33,841 bases of DNA, from contig JANWXI010000023.1 of NCBI GenBank assembly GCA_025057415.1, positions 1 through 33,841 of the forward strand. The letters run 5' to 3'. Below the pieces are notes generated by a model. The model was not told where the DNA came from and made no database searches. It saw nothing but the letters and a program-made list of their open reading frames with translations. The stretch is from Chitinophagales bacterium. GTDB taxonomy: Bacteria; Bacteroidota; Bacteroidia; Chitinophagales; LD1. The position numbers and the translations under genes were made by a program. Shown piece by piece: positions 1-6,080 of the stretch (position 1 is the first letter of the stretch; each line of letters starts with the position of its first letter).

Positions 1-274
1 GCTTTGTCGTCTCAGCCTCCTTATACTGTTCGAATGATAAAGCCCAATTCAAATCTTCGCCAAGCTGCTCTTTCCATTCTTCTTGTCTCGTTTTTTTGTG
101 ACTTTTGTAATAATTTAGTAATTCTTCTTTGCTAACAAGTGTTGTGCCGTTGTCTCCAATTTTTTTTATTCTACCATATTGTATAAGATACGAAATATTT
201 GAAGGAGTAACTTTTTTATTCAAATACTCTGTTGCCCATTGGCTTGCTTCTTTTATGGATAATAGTTCTGCCAT
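1..274 (-). CDS. Probable DNA methyltransferase, N-terminal part (runs off window start)
   Basis: The frame is open from the ATG at 274 to the window edge (91 residues, no stop). It begins MAELLSIKEASQWATEYL and looks like a helix-turn-helix or excisionase-like DNA-binding start (SIKEASQWATEYL...TPSNISYLIQYGRIKK). A lysine/glutamate-rich linker follows, then LGEDLNWALSFEQYKEAETTK. From memory, this N-terminus precedes the catalytic domain of a group of Bacteroidota restriction-modification DNA methyltransferases. The catalytic motifs lie outside the window, so the assignment is inference. The start codon sits one base after the stop of the upstream Xre-type gene, so the two are almost certainly co-transcribed. 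A small HTH gene directly ahead of a methyltransferase resembles controller-protein R-M operons. Alternatively this is only a DNA-binding protein of unknown role. Confidence 0.6.
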   Translation of the reverse strand, partial: MAELLSIKEASQWATEYLNKKVTPSNISYLIQYGRIKKIGDNGTTLVSKEELLNYYKSHKKTRQEEWKEQLGEDLNWALSFEQYKEAETTK

Positions 275-275
275 T

Positions 276-578
276 TTATTTATTCTTTGTTAATCTGTAT
301 TTAATCATTTTTTCTGCAAATTTGAGTGCTTTGATTCCAAGAATTTCGTCTTGAATTTCATGTAAAATTTTCTCACTTAAATATTGAATAAGTAGGGTTT
401 CCTTGTCAATCTCGAGTATGTCAGCCAATTTAATGATTTGTTGTTTTGTAGCTTTTCGCTCTCCACGTTCAATTTTACTAAGTATTGCTGTGTCAATATC
501 TAGTTGAGCAGAAACGTGTCGCAATAGCAACCCTTTTTTCTCTCTTTTCTCTCTGATTATTTCTCCGGTAGTTTTCAA
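276..578 (-). CDS. Xre-family HTH regulator, possible R-M controller protein
   Basis: A 100-residue protein with one Cro/C1-type helix-turn-helix at about residues 8-60 (GEIIREKREKKGLLLRHVSA, then TAILSKIERGERKATKQQI). The SKIERGERK recognition-helix region is typical of Xre proteins. The remaining 40 residues are a charged helical tail with no second domain, and the length fits restriction-modification controller proteins. It is followed without a gap by the probable methyltransferase. An inverted repeat TTGAC-N7-GTCAA lies 16 bases upstream of the ATG and overlaps a TAnnTTTG promoter box, which suggests autoregulation. The family call is secure. The R-M role rests on the neighbour and is inference; a prophage-type or antitoxin-type regulator is the alternative. 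Confidence 0.8.
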   Translation of the reverse strand: MKTTGEIIREKREKKGLLLRHVSAQLDIDTAILSKIERGERKATKQQIIKLADILEIDKETLLIQYLSEKILHEIQDEILGIKALKFAEKMIKYRLTKNK

Positions 579-593
579 TTTGAAAATAATAAC

Positions 594-610
594 TTGACAA
601 TAATCGTCAA
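594..610 (-). promoter_or_regulatory. Candidate operator for the Xre regulator
   Basis: A perfect inverted repeat: TTGAC at 594-598, a 7-base spacer, and GTCAA at 606-610. It lies just upstream of the Xre gene start (576-578) and overlaps the candidate -7 box at 608-615. This is where an autorepressor or C-protein site would be expected. A further ttgtcaa (674-680) repeats a half-site. No binding data; inference from position and symmetry. Confidence 0.4.
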
Positions 611-640
611 ATTTAAAAAGACTTTTTGATTTGGTCGCAA
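608..640 (-). promoter_or_regulatory. Candidate Bacteroidota promoter for the Xre/methyltransferase operon
   Basis: On the minus strand TAAATTTG (615-608) matches the Bacteroidota -7 consensus TAnnTTTG exactly. A TTG (640-638) lies about 22 bases further upstream as a -33 element. Predicted transcription would begin near 600, about 20 bases before the ATG. Confidence 0.4.
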
Positions 641-850
641 TAAACTTTAAAGATTTATCAACAGTTTACAAAATTGTCAAGAAGTAGGGTGGTGGGTGGT
701 TTGGGTGTGGTTGGGCAAAATTAAATGTGCTGCAATTTGTTTTGGCTTGTGCTTGGCTTTGATGCTCTTTAAATTTTGCGATGCGTTGGCATTTGTCTGT
801 CCGTTTTCCCGTTCGATTTTTTGTTGGTTGTGTCGTCTTTTAGCATGACC

Positions 851-983
851 GCTAACGGTTCGGGTATTTATGAAGGAGCGGAACATAACGACCAAACTAA
901 AACCTAATGACTAAAATAAAAAGAACGGGCAAAATGTTCAACAACTACTTTCACCCGCTCTTTCATAAATACACTGTTGTGTG
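851..983 (-). repeat. Large imperfect inverted repeat, attC-like (cassette-end candidate)
   Basis: The arms TATTTATGAAGGAGCGG (865-881) and CCGCTCTTTCATAAATA (955-971) pair with a single mismatch. Inside them GAACAT (881-886) pairs with ATGTTC (934-939). Outside them are AAC (854-856) and GTT (976-978). Read on the minus strand, the element starts near ACACAAC and ends in CCGTTAGCG, so it has the R''...R' layout and about 130-base size of an integron attC site, ending in a GTTAGC core. It begins right after the stop of the minus-strand lipoprotein gene, as an attC should. The minus-strand R'' deviates from the RYYYAAC consensus. The hairpin is plain in the sequence; attC identity is inference. 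Confidence 0.5.
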
Positions 984-997
984 AGGTTTTTTGTATT

Positions 998-1441
998 TCA
1001 CCTGTATATGGCGCTATCAATCACTAATGTGTAAATAGCTGTGCCTTTTTCTTCGTTTGAAGGTATGGGGGTAAACTCAAATAGTGTGTCGTTGGGTTTC
1101 ATACGATAATCCTTCCAAGTCAAATTTTCGCTTGTGCCTAAGCTACTCGTTACTGATAATGTGTCCATAATGTATCTAAATACTAACAATATGTTTTTCT
1201 CTCGACCCCAACCATTAAAATTGTAACCAGTTGTCTTTTCTAATTCCAAAAGCTGATTGGGAGCTACTGTCACCCTCTTAATTTTACTTTTAGAAAAACC
1301 TCTCCCATAGGTTACATAAACCACCTCGTTTAGTTCATTTCTAACATTCACTTGAAAGTAAATGCCCATTGGTTTATCGCATGATTGAGAAAGCGAAAGA
1401 AATAGGCACAGTGTAAGCCATTTGAGAAGTTTAGTATCCAT
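998..1441 (-). CDS. Small SPII lipoprotein of unknown function
   Basis: A 147-residue protein starting MDTKLLKWLTLCLFLSLSQSC. It has a short positive n-region, a hydrophobic core and an SQSC lipobox, so it should be exported and lipidated at Cys21. The rest is one small, probably beta-rich domain with no motif I recognise. A further in-frame ATG exists 36 codons upstream. I prefer the start at 1441 because it puts the signal peptide at the N-terminus and overlaps the end of the metallopeptidase gene by 11 bases (1431-1441), typical of translational coupling. The coupling suggests a joint function in the envelope, for example an accessory or inhibitor protein for the peptidase, but nothing in the sequence proves this. 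An attC-like inverted repeat follows directly downstream. Confidence 0.7.
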   Translation of the reverse strand: MDTKLLKWLTLCLFLSLSQSCDKPMGIYFQVNVRNELNEVVYVTYGRGFSKSKIKRVTVAPNQLLELEKTTGYNFNGWGREKNILLVFRYIMDTLSVTSSLGTSENLTWKDYRMKPNDTLFEFTPIPSNEEKGTAIYTLVIDSAIYR

Positions 1442-3161
1442 AGGTTTGAAATAACTGATTGATTTGTGATGCCTGAGATTGACCATATCTTTGTATAAAT
1501 AAATCTCTATACTGCTGCGGTGAACGAGTGGTATTTTCCATGCAGTCAAACATTTTCTGATTTGTAAAATTAGGAGACACCCAACTACCTCCGTTTACTT
1601 TGTCGGTAATTCCATTGTTTGGCTCCCAATTTGCATCATCAAATATATCCCAAAAAAATGGATGTCTTATACATCCTTCTGCACCCTGTGCAGGAGACGT
1701 AGTCCAAGTTTCTAAGGCATCCCAATAAAAGTTACCCAATGCATTCACACTATTATACTTTAACCAAGAAAACCAATAACCTCTGTAGAAAGCCCATGCT
1801 TCAGAAATAGATATTAAACCTCCATTAGCAGATTGGCAACCGGCATAGGGATTTTCAAAATCACGAAATGAGTTGTTGATAATTTCATTGACATATATCC
1901 CCCAAAACTGCGAACCCACTTTACTAAAGTGGCTGGCATGTGCCAACTCATGATACATTGTTTCAGAGATTTCTAATGACCCTATAACTTGGTCTTTATC
2001 TAACAAGATAATAACATCTGGCGTATAAGCACGAAATGCCACTAGAACAAGGTTGACATAAAAAGAAGGAGCACCCGCCATAAACCAATTCCACCATTGG
2101 TTAAATACTATACCAAAATTACCTTTTGACAACATGGGCGCTGCACCTGTTAAATTCACGGTGGAGCCATTTTCGTTTCTAATCCATATTCGCAAATTGG
2201 CAGGTGGACCCATCACATTTTCATTGGCATTCCATTCATTAAACTCCTCTGCGGAATTATGGACGGTCGCTACTTTCCAATATACTCCCCAGTTATCCCA
2301 TATTGTTTTGTACATTGTTTTCCCATTCCCTAAATGTCTATAATACGGAAAAACAGAACCCGATTGCGTTCTTACAGATGCTCTTGAATTTTCAAAAGTA
2401 ATCCACATATCTACCGGTACTAAAAAGTTTTTCGTAGCTGTAAAATTTCCATTTTCATCTGTCCACACATCGTTCCATTTAAAAAATGTAGTGAGAGTAA
2501 TTTTTACATTTCTTAATCCTTCTTCTTTTTGTAGAGTGTTGTTATATAATTTTATAGTTCCTTTAGGTTTGTATGCTGTTGTAGCCATTGCACCTTCTTT
2601 TTTGCCCACGGCATTGGCTCTCATTTCTTCTGCCAATTCCTTATAGCCGGCTATTTCCAACGCGGTCGCTTCTAAGACATACTCTTCATCGGTAGGTATA
2701 TACAAATCAGCTAATATCGCATGATGAATGTTGGTGGGGTAGGGCTGTGTTACGGGAATAGAGGCATATAACCATGTTACTTGGTTGTCAGGTAATGTTG
2801 GATCGTGGTATCCGCACGCATTGCCTGTCAGCTTTCTTTCTAACGGAAATTCAAAGACCCTTATTTCTCTGTTATCTACTAAGGTTACTATTTCTTCAGA
2901 TGTTTTTGGTAAGAATCGGATATAGTAATGGTTTTTAGAAATTATTCTGCCAAGCCCCAGTCTATCCGCAGCATTTTGCATGTTTGAGACAGTATATGGA
3001 TTTACCATTTGCTCTCCAACACTTAGTGTAACTTCTTCTTCATCGTTCGTTTTATACGCAACCATTGCTGTTGAATATGTGGAATGCTGTTGGCTATTAT
3101 CGTCATTATTTGAATTTGTTATATTCTCTTTCTTGCAAGAATTTAGAATAACAATTGCCAT
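1431..3161 (-). CDS. Putative secreted zinc metallopeptidase (HELAH motif), signal peptide interrupted by TAA
   Basis: A 576-residue frame with the zincin motif HELAH at residues 404-408 (context ETMYHELAHASHF). A downstream SEAWAFYRGY carries Glu454, a candidate third zinc ligand as in gluzincins. Residues about 200-260 (GTIKLYNN...TDENGNFTATKNF) resemble a carboxypeptidase-regulatory-like beta domain. The frame begins MAIVILNSCKKE, so a lipobox (LNSC) sits only nine residues from the first Met, too short for a normal signal peptide. Upstream in the same frame, ATG at 3197-3195 encodes MHIIRRFFLP, then TAA (3167-3165), then V-M-A-I-V-I-L-N-S-C. Without that stop the protein would have a textbook lipoprotein leader. 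It may be a pseudogene, be expressed poorly from the internal ATG, or contain a sequencing error. It overlaps the downstream lipoprotein gene by 11 bases. Confidence 0.75.
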   Translation of the reverse strand: MAIVILNSCKKENITNSNNDDNSQQHSTYSTAMVAYKTNDEEEVTLSVGEQMVNPYTVSNMQNAADRLGLGRIISKNHYYIRFLPKTSEEIVTLVDNREIRVFEFPLERKLTGNACGYHDPTLPDNQVTWLYASIPVTQPYPTNIHHAILADLYIPTDEEYVLEATALEIAGYKELAEEMRANAVGKKEGAMATTAYKPKGTIKLYNNTLQKEEGLRNVKITLTTFFKWNDVWTDENGNFTATKNFLVPVDMWITFENSRASVRTQSGSVFPYYRHLGNGKTMYKTIWDNWGVYWKVATVHNSAEEFNEWNANENVMGPPANLRIWIRNENGSTVNLTGAAPMLSKGNFGIVFNQWWNWFMAGAPSFYVNLVLVAFRAYTPDVIILLDKDQVIGSLEISETMYHELAHASHFSKVGSQFWGIYVNEIINNSFRDFENPYAGCQSANGGLISISEAWAFYRGYWFSWLKYNSVNALGNFYWDALETWTTSPAQGAEGCIRHPFFWDIFDDANWEPNNGITDKVNGGSWVSPNFTNQKMFDCMENTTRSPQQYRDLFIQRYGQSQASQINQLFQTYGY

Positions 3162-3304
3162 AACTTATGGCAAGAAAAATCTTCTTATAATATGCATTTT
3201 CCGCCTCACTCTTTTCTCAAACCGAAGGGATTCGTGAGGGCTTATTTGTCCCCGTTGTGTAAGATAATTTCAGAAGTTTTCAGCATACATAACTACCTCC
3301 TTGC

Positions 3305-3375
3305 TGTATAACGCTCGTCATTGCGTTTGTTGTTGTCGTCACGACAAGATGCAATGCACTGGAACGTTGTTAAGG
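3305..3375 (-). repeat. Second attC-like imperfect inverted repeat
   Basis: GTATAAC (3306-3312) faces AACGTTGTTAAG (3363-3374). CATTGC (3319-3324) pairs with GCAATG (3351-3356). The centre folds as TTGTCGT-C-ACGACAA (3333-3347). On the minus strand it starts CTTAACAACGTT and ends GCGTTATAC, close to the attC R' consensus GTTRRRY. It shares orientation and general layout, but not sequence, with the element at 851-983. Divergent sequence with conserved fold and core ends is what attC sites show. It lies upstream of the metallopeptidase, where the end of a preceding cassette or an attI-like site would be. Confidence 0.45.
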
Positions 3376-3507
3376 TGTTACTTGCAAAGAACGGCTTCCT
3401 TTAAAATCTCACACAACACTTTTCTTGCCACCACACTACAAAATCTATTCGTATTTTGCAAATTTTTGGCGTCAATCCTCATAAAATAATACGACTTTAT
3501 GCCATAA

Positions 3508-3627
3508 TACGACAATACTGCTGTAATCAGAGAATTTACGCAATTGCTTACCATCAAGCGGTATGCACTCAGAACCGTAAAAACCTATAAGAATGTTCTG
3601 ATACAGTTTTTACGGGAATTTTCATAA
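3508..3627 (+). pseudogene. Fragment of a tyrosine recombinase/integrase N-terminus
   Basis: A short open stretch between TAA (3505-3507) and TAA (3625-3627) encodes FTQLLTIKRYALRTVKTY followed by KNVLIQFLREFS. This pattern matches the SAM-like core-binding domain at the start of Xer/phage-type tyrosine recombinases (residues just before the arm that contacts the core site). There is no start codon close by and no catalytic domain. Weakly integrase-like Lys/Arg-rich stretches continue in shifted frames to about 3840, but I could not assemble the R-H-R-Y residues. It points away from the minus-strand genes to its left, the usual orientation of an integrase relative to cassettes. The recombinase resemblance is pattern recognition only, not a search result. 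Confidence 0.4.
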
Positions 3628-3997
3628 AAAACCTTTCACAAACCTGCCTCACACGCATATAAATAGCAAGTACTACACAGGAGAAAAACAAAATAAAGTA
3701 ATTCACAAACGTAAACACCTTCCGTTTAAAAATAAAATCTCCGCCTATAAACAAATAAAAATATTTGGGCTCAGAAAAACTGATAAAATTATTGCTGATG
3801 CCAAAAACAGGAAGGCATTCACCGGAACAGTTCAGTGGTTATTATCATCATATCCATTAAAGATGGTGAACTCTGAAACAACCTGAAAGAATTGTACAAA
3901 ACCCAAAGTATCGCACATATTAGTTAAATCAGCATCCAAAGGTTGTTACAAAAACAATTTATTTTGCTCGCATCATAAACTGTAAACAAAAACTATT
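3628..3997. other. Gene-poor AT-rich stretch before the M50 operon
   Basis: No intact gene. A minus-strand frame at 3569-3754 overlaps the recombinase fragment and has no family features, so I do not call it. The stretch probably consists of decayed recombinase sequence to about 3840, then the 5' flank of the operon starting at 3998. A loose promoter-like TTTATTTTGC lies near 3958-3967. Confidence 0.4.
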
Positions 3998-5086
3998 ATG
4001 CGACTGTCTTTCGGAAAAATTTTCGGCATCCGGGTTGACATTCACTGGACATTTGCCCTGCTGATATTGTATATCATTTACCAGAATATCAGCGCGGGCT
4101 TAGATTGGGTACACGTGGGGTGGTCGGTACTTTTCACACTCGGGATATTTGCCTGCGTGACCCTTCACGAATTCGGGCACGCGCTCATGGCGAGGCGCTA
4201 CGGTGTTGCCACCAAAGATATAACGCTGTACCCGATAGGAGGTGTAGCGCGGCTGGAGAAAATACCCGAAAAACCAATTCAGGAATTATGGGTAGCGCTG
4301 GCCGGCCCCGCCGTGAATGTGGTGGTGATGTTAATTCTATTGCCGTTTATATTGAGCAGTAACCTTAAGGCCGACTCCGATGCCGGAGTGCCGGTAATAG
4401 ACGGCAGTAATTATCTCGCTATGCTGGGTTTAGTCAATGTATGGTTGGCGCTGTTTAACTTAATTCCGGCTTTCCCGATGGACGGTGGTCGTGTGTTGCG
4501 CGCGCTGCTGAGCATGCGGGTCGCAAGGGTAACAGCAACACAGATTGCCGCCACGGTGGGCAAAATCATTGCCATACTGTTTGTAATTGCGGGCTTCTAT
4601 TCCAACCCGTTTTTAATTTTTATTGGTCTGTTTATCATCCTGGGCGCCTATACTGAGTCAGAGATAGTAAAAGCCCAGTCAAGCATAGCACACTTATCAG
4701 CGCGCGATGCAGTTATGACCCGCTTCTTCACGCTCGAACGCACCGCCACGATAGGCGATGCCGTAAAGTTGCTGCTGAGTGGCGAAGCCAAAAATTTTTT
4801 GATAACCGACCAGGGTCGTCCTTTTGGCGTTATTGGACGCGACCACATCATCAAAGGCATAACCACGGTAGGCGAACACGCATCTGTTGAAAGTATTACT
4901 GACACGGCGCTGCATATAGTAGATGCCCACACTCCGCTCAACGAAGTATTTTCTGAATTTCAAAAAGACCGAACTCCGCTGGTGCTTGTTCGCAACGGCA
5001 CCGAGCTGCTCGGAGTTATTGATATGGAAAACATTACAGAGATTATCATGATTAATACTGCACGTGCTCAAACGGCAAACGATTGA
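3998..5086 (+). CDS. M50 (site-2-protease-like) membrane zinc protease with CBS domains
   Basis: A 362-residue polytopic membrane protein. HEFGH at residues 57-61 supplies two zinc ligands and the catalytic glutamate. NLIPAFPMDGGRVL (154-167) supplies the NPxxxxDGG-type motif with the third ligand, Asp162. A hydrophobic segment near 101-120 and two at about 181-216 complete the S2P membrane core. The C-terminal 130 residues carry two CBS-like repeats (SARDAVMTRFFTLERTATIG; then the VESITDTALHIVDAHTPLNE region ending ELLGVIDMENITEI), the fusion seen in the SpoIVFB/YwhC-like M50 branch, where CBS domains probably sense adenine nucleotides. Substrate unknown. First gene of a three-gene + operon: its TGA (5084-5086) overlaps the TTG start of the next gene. 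Confidence 0.9.
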   Translation: MRLSFGKIFGIRVDIHWTFALLILYIIYQNISAGLDWVHVGWSVLFTLGIFACVTLHEFGHALMARRYGVATKDITLYPIGGVARLEKIPEKPIQELWVALAGPAVNVVVMLILLPFILSSNLKADSDAGVPVIDGSNYLAMLGLVNVWLALFNLIPAFPMDGGRVLRALLSMRVARVTATQIAATVGKIIAILFVIAGFYSNPFLIFIGLFIILGAYTESEIVKAQSSIAHLSARDAVMTRFFTLERTATIGDAVKLLLSGEAKNFLITDQGRPFGVIGRDHIIKGITTVGEHASVESITDTALHIVDAHTPLNEVFSEFQKDRTPLVLVRNGTELLGVIDMENITEIIMINTARAQTAND

Positions 5087-6069
5087 AAACACTTGTTTAC
5101 AGCTCTCACGGATTTGATAAACCTTATTTGGAACGGGCTAACTCCGGCAAACATGAATTGATTTTTATCGAAAGCCCGCTGAGAGAGGATACTGCACATA
5201 TTGCGGCAGGATGCGAAGCCGTAGCACTTTTTTCAAACGACCATGCCGATGCCGATGTCCTCCGGCTGCTGCACAAGCTTGGTGTGCGTTTCATTGCGTT
5301 GCGTTCAACCGGCTATGACCATGTAGATTTACCAACAGCTCAATCTTTGGGCATGAAAGTAGCCCATGTACCGGCATATTCTCCGCAAGCCATAGCCGAA
5401 CATGCCGTGGCGATGTTACTGGCTCTGAACCGCCGTCTTCTGAAAGCGGACCGGCTGGTAAGACAATACGATTTCCGTTTAGACGAGCTGGTGGGCTTTA
5501 ACATACACGGTAAAATAGTCGGTATAATCGGGGGCGGCCATATCGGCCTTGCATTTGCCCGCATCATGCTCGGCTTCGGAGCCCACCTGTTGGTACATGA
5601 CCCTGTGATAAATAAATCCTTACAATCCCTGGGCGTAAGGTACGTAACTTTGGAATCTCTCTTAGAAAACAGCGACATCGTTTCGCTTCACTGTCCGCTC
5701 AACGATAAAACCCGCTACCTGATAGACACTCCCCAGTTTAACTTGATGAAAAAGAGCGCCATACTCATCAACACGGCGCGTGGCGCGGTGGTGCGTACTT
5801 CTGCCCTCATCAAGGCCTTAAACGAAAATCGCATTGCCGGCGCCTGTCTGGATGTATATGAAAGAGAGAAGGGGTTGTATTTTCAAGACCACCGCAATTC
5901 CTCTATCCGAGACGATGAATTTGCCCGGCTGCTCTGTTTTGAAAATGTCCTTATCACCGCTCACCAGGCCTTTCTGACGCGCGAAGCCCTCAGCCAGATA
6001 GCCGCAGTAACCATCGCTAATTTAAATCACTGGCAAGAAAAAGGTCATTCGCCAAACGATTTATATTAA
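5083..6069 (+). CDS. ldhA: D-lactate dehydrogenase-type 2-hydroxyacid dehydrogenase
   Basis: A 328-residue NAD-dependent 2-hydroxyacid dehydrogenase of the fermentative LdhA type, interconverting pyruvate and D-lactate in the cytoplasm. The N-terminus MKTLVYSSHGFDKPYLE is characteristic. The NAD-binding glycine motif is IIGGGHIG (148-155). The catalytic triad is Arg233 (NTARGAVV), Glu262 (LDVYEREKGL) and His294 (ITAHQAF), with the usual family spacing. The start is a TTG at 5083-5085 inside the stop of the M50 gene (TTGA, four-base overlap). No other start fits the family N-terminus, so translational coupling is likely. The P-type ATPase gene starts 11 bases after the stop. Substrate could be another 2-oxoacid, but the DHxN...DDEFARLL tail favours D-lactate. 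Confidence 0.9.
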   Translation: MKTLVYSSHGFDKPYLERANSGKHELIFIESPLREDTAHIAAGCEAVALFSNDHADADVLRLLHKLGVRFIALRSTGYDHVDLPTAQSLGMKVAHVPAYSPQAIAEHAVAMLLALNRRLLKADRLVRQYDFRLDELVGFNIHGKIVGIIGGGHIGLAFARIMLGFGAHLLVHDPVINKSLQSLGVRYVTLESLLENSDIVSLHCPLNDKTRYLIDTPQFNLMKKSAILINTARGAVVRTSALIKALNENRIAGACLDVYEREKGLYFQDHRNSSIRDDEFARLLCFENVLITAHQAFLTREALSQIAAVTIANLNHWQEKGHSPNDLY

Positions 6070-6080
6070 TACAATTTACT

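Larger units (their letters stand above)
579..850. other. Non-coding stretch upstream of the Xre operon
   Basis: No credible gene. The only reading frame here (minus strand, about 677-895) is low-complexity, rich in Asn, Gln, His and Lys, and runs into the inverted repeat. Apart from the operator and promoter candidates at 594-640, I see GT-rich simple sequence around 684-730 and nothing else recognisable. Confidence 0.5.

Noticed and set aside
677-895. 72-codon minus-strand frame
   Set aside because: Low-complexity composition, ends within the attC-like hairpin, no signal or domain.
3569-3754. 61-codon minus-strand hydrophobic frame
   Set aside because: Overlaps the recombinase fragment on the other strand, and AT-rich DNA readily yields Phe/Ile-rich frames. 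No other support.
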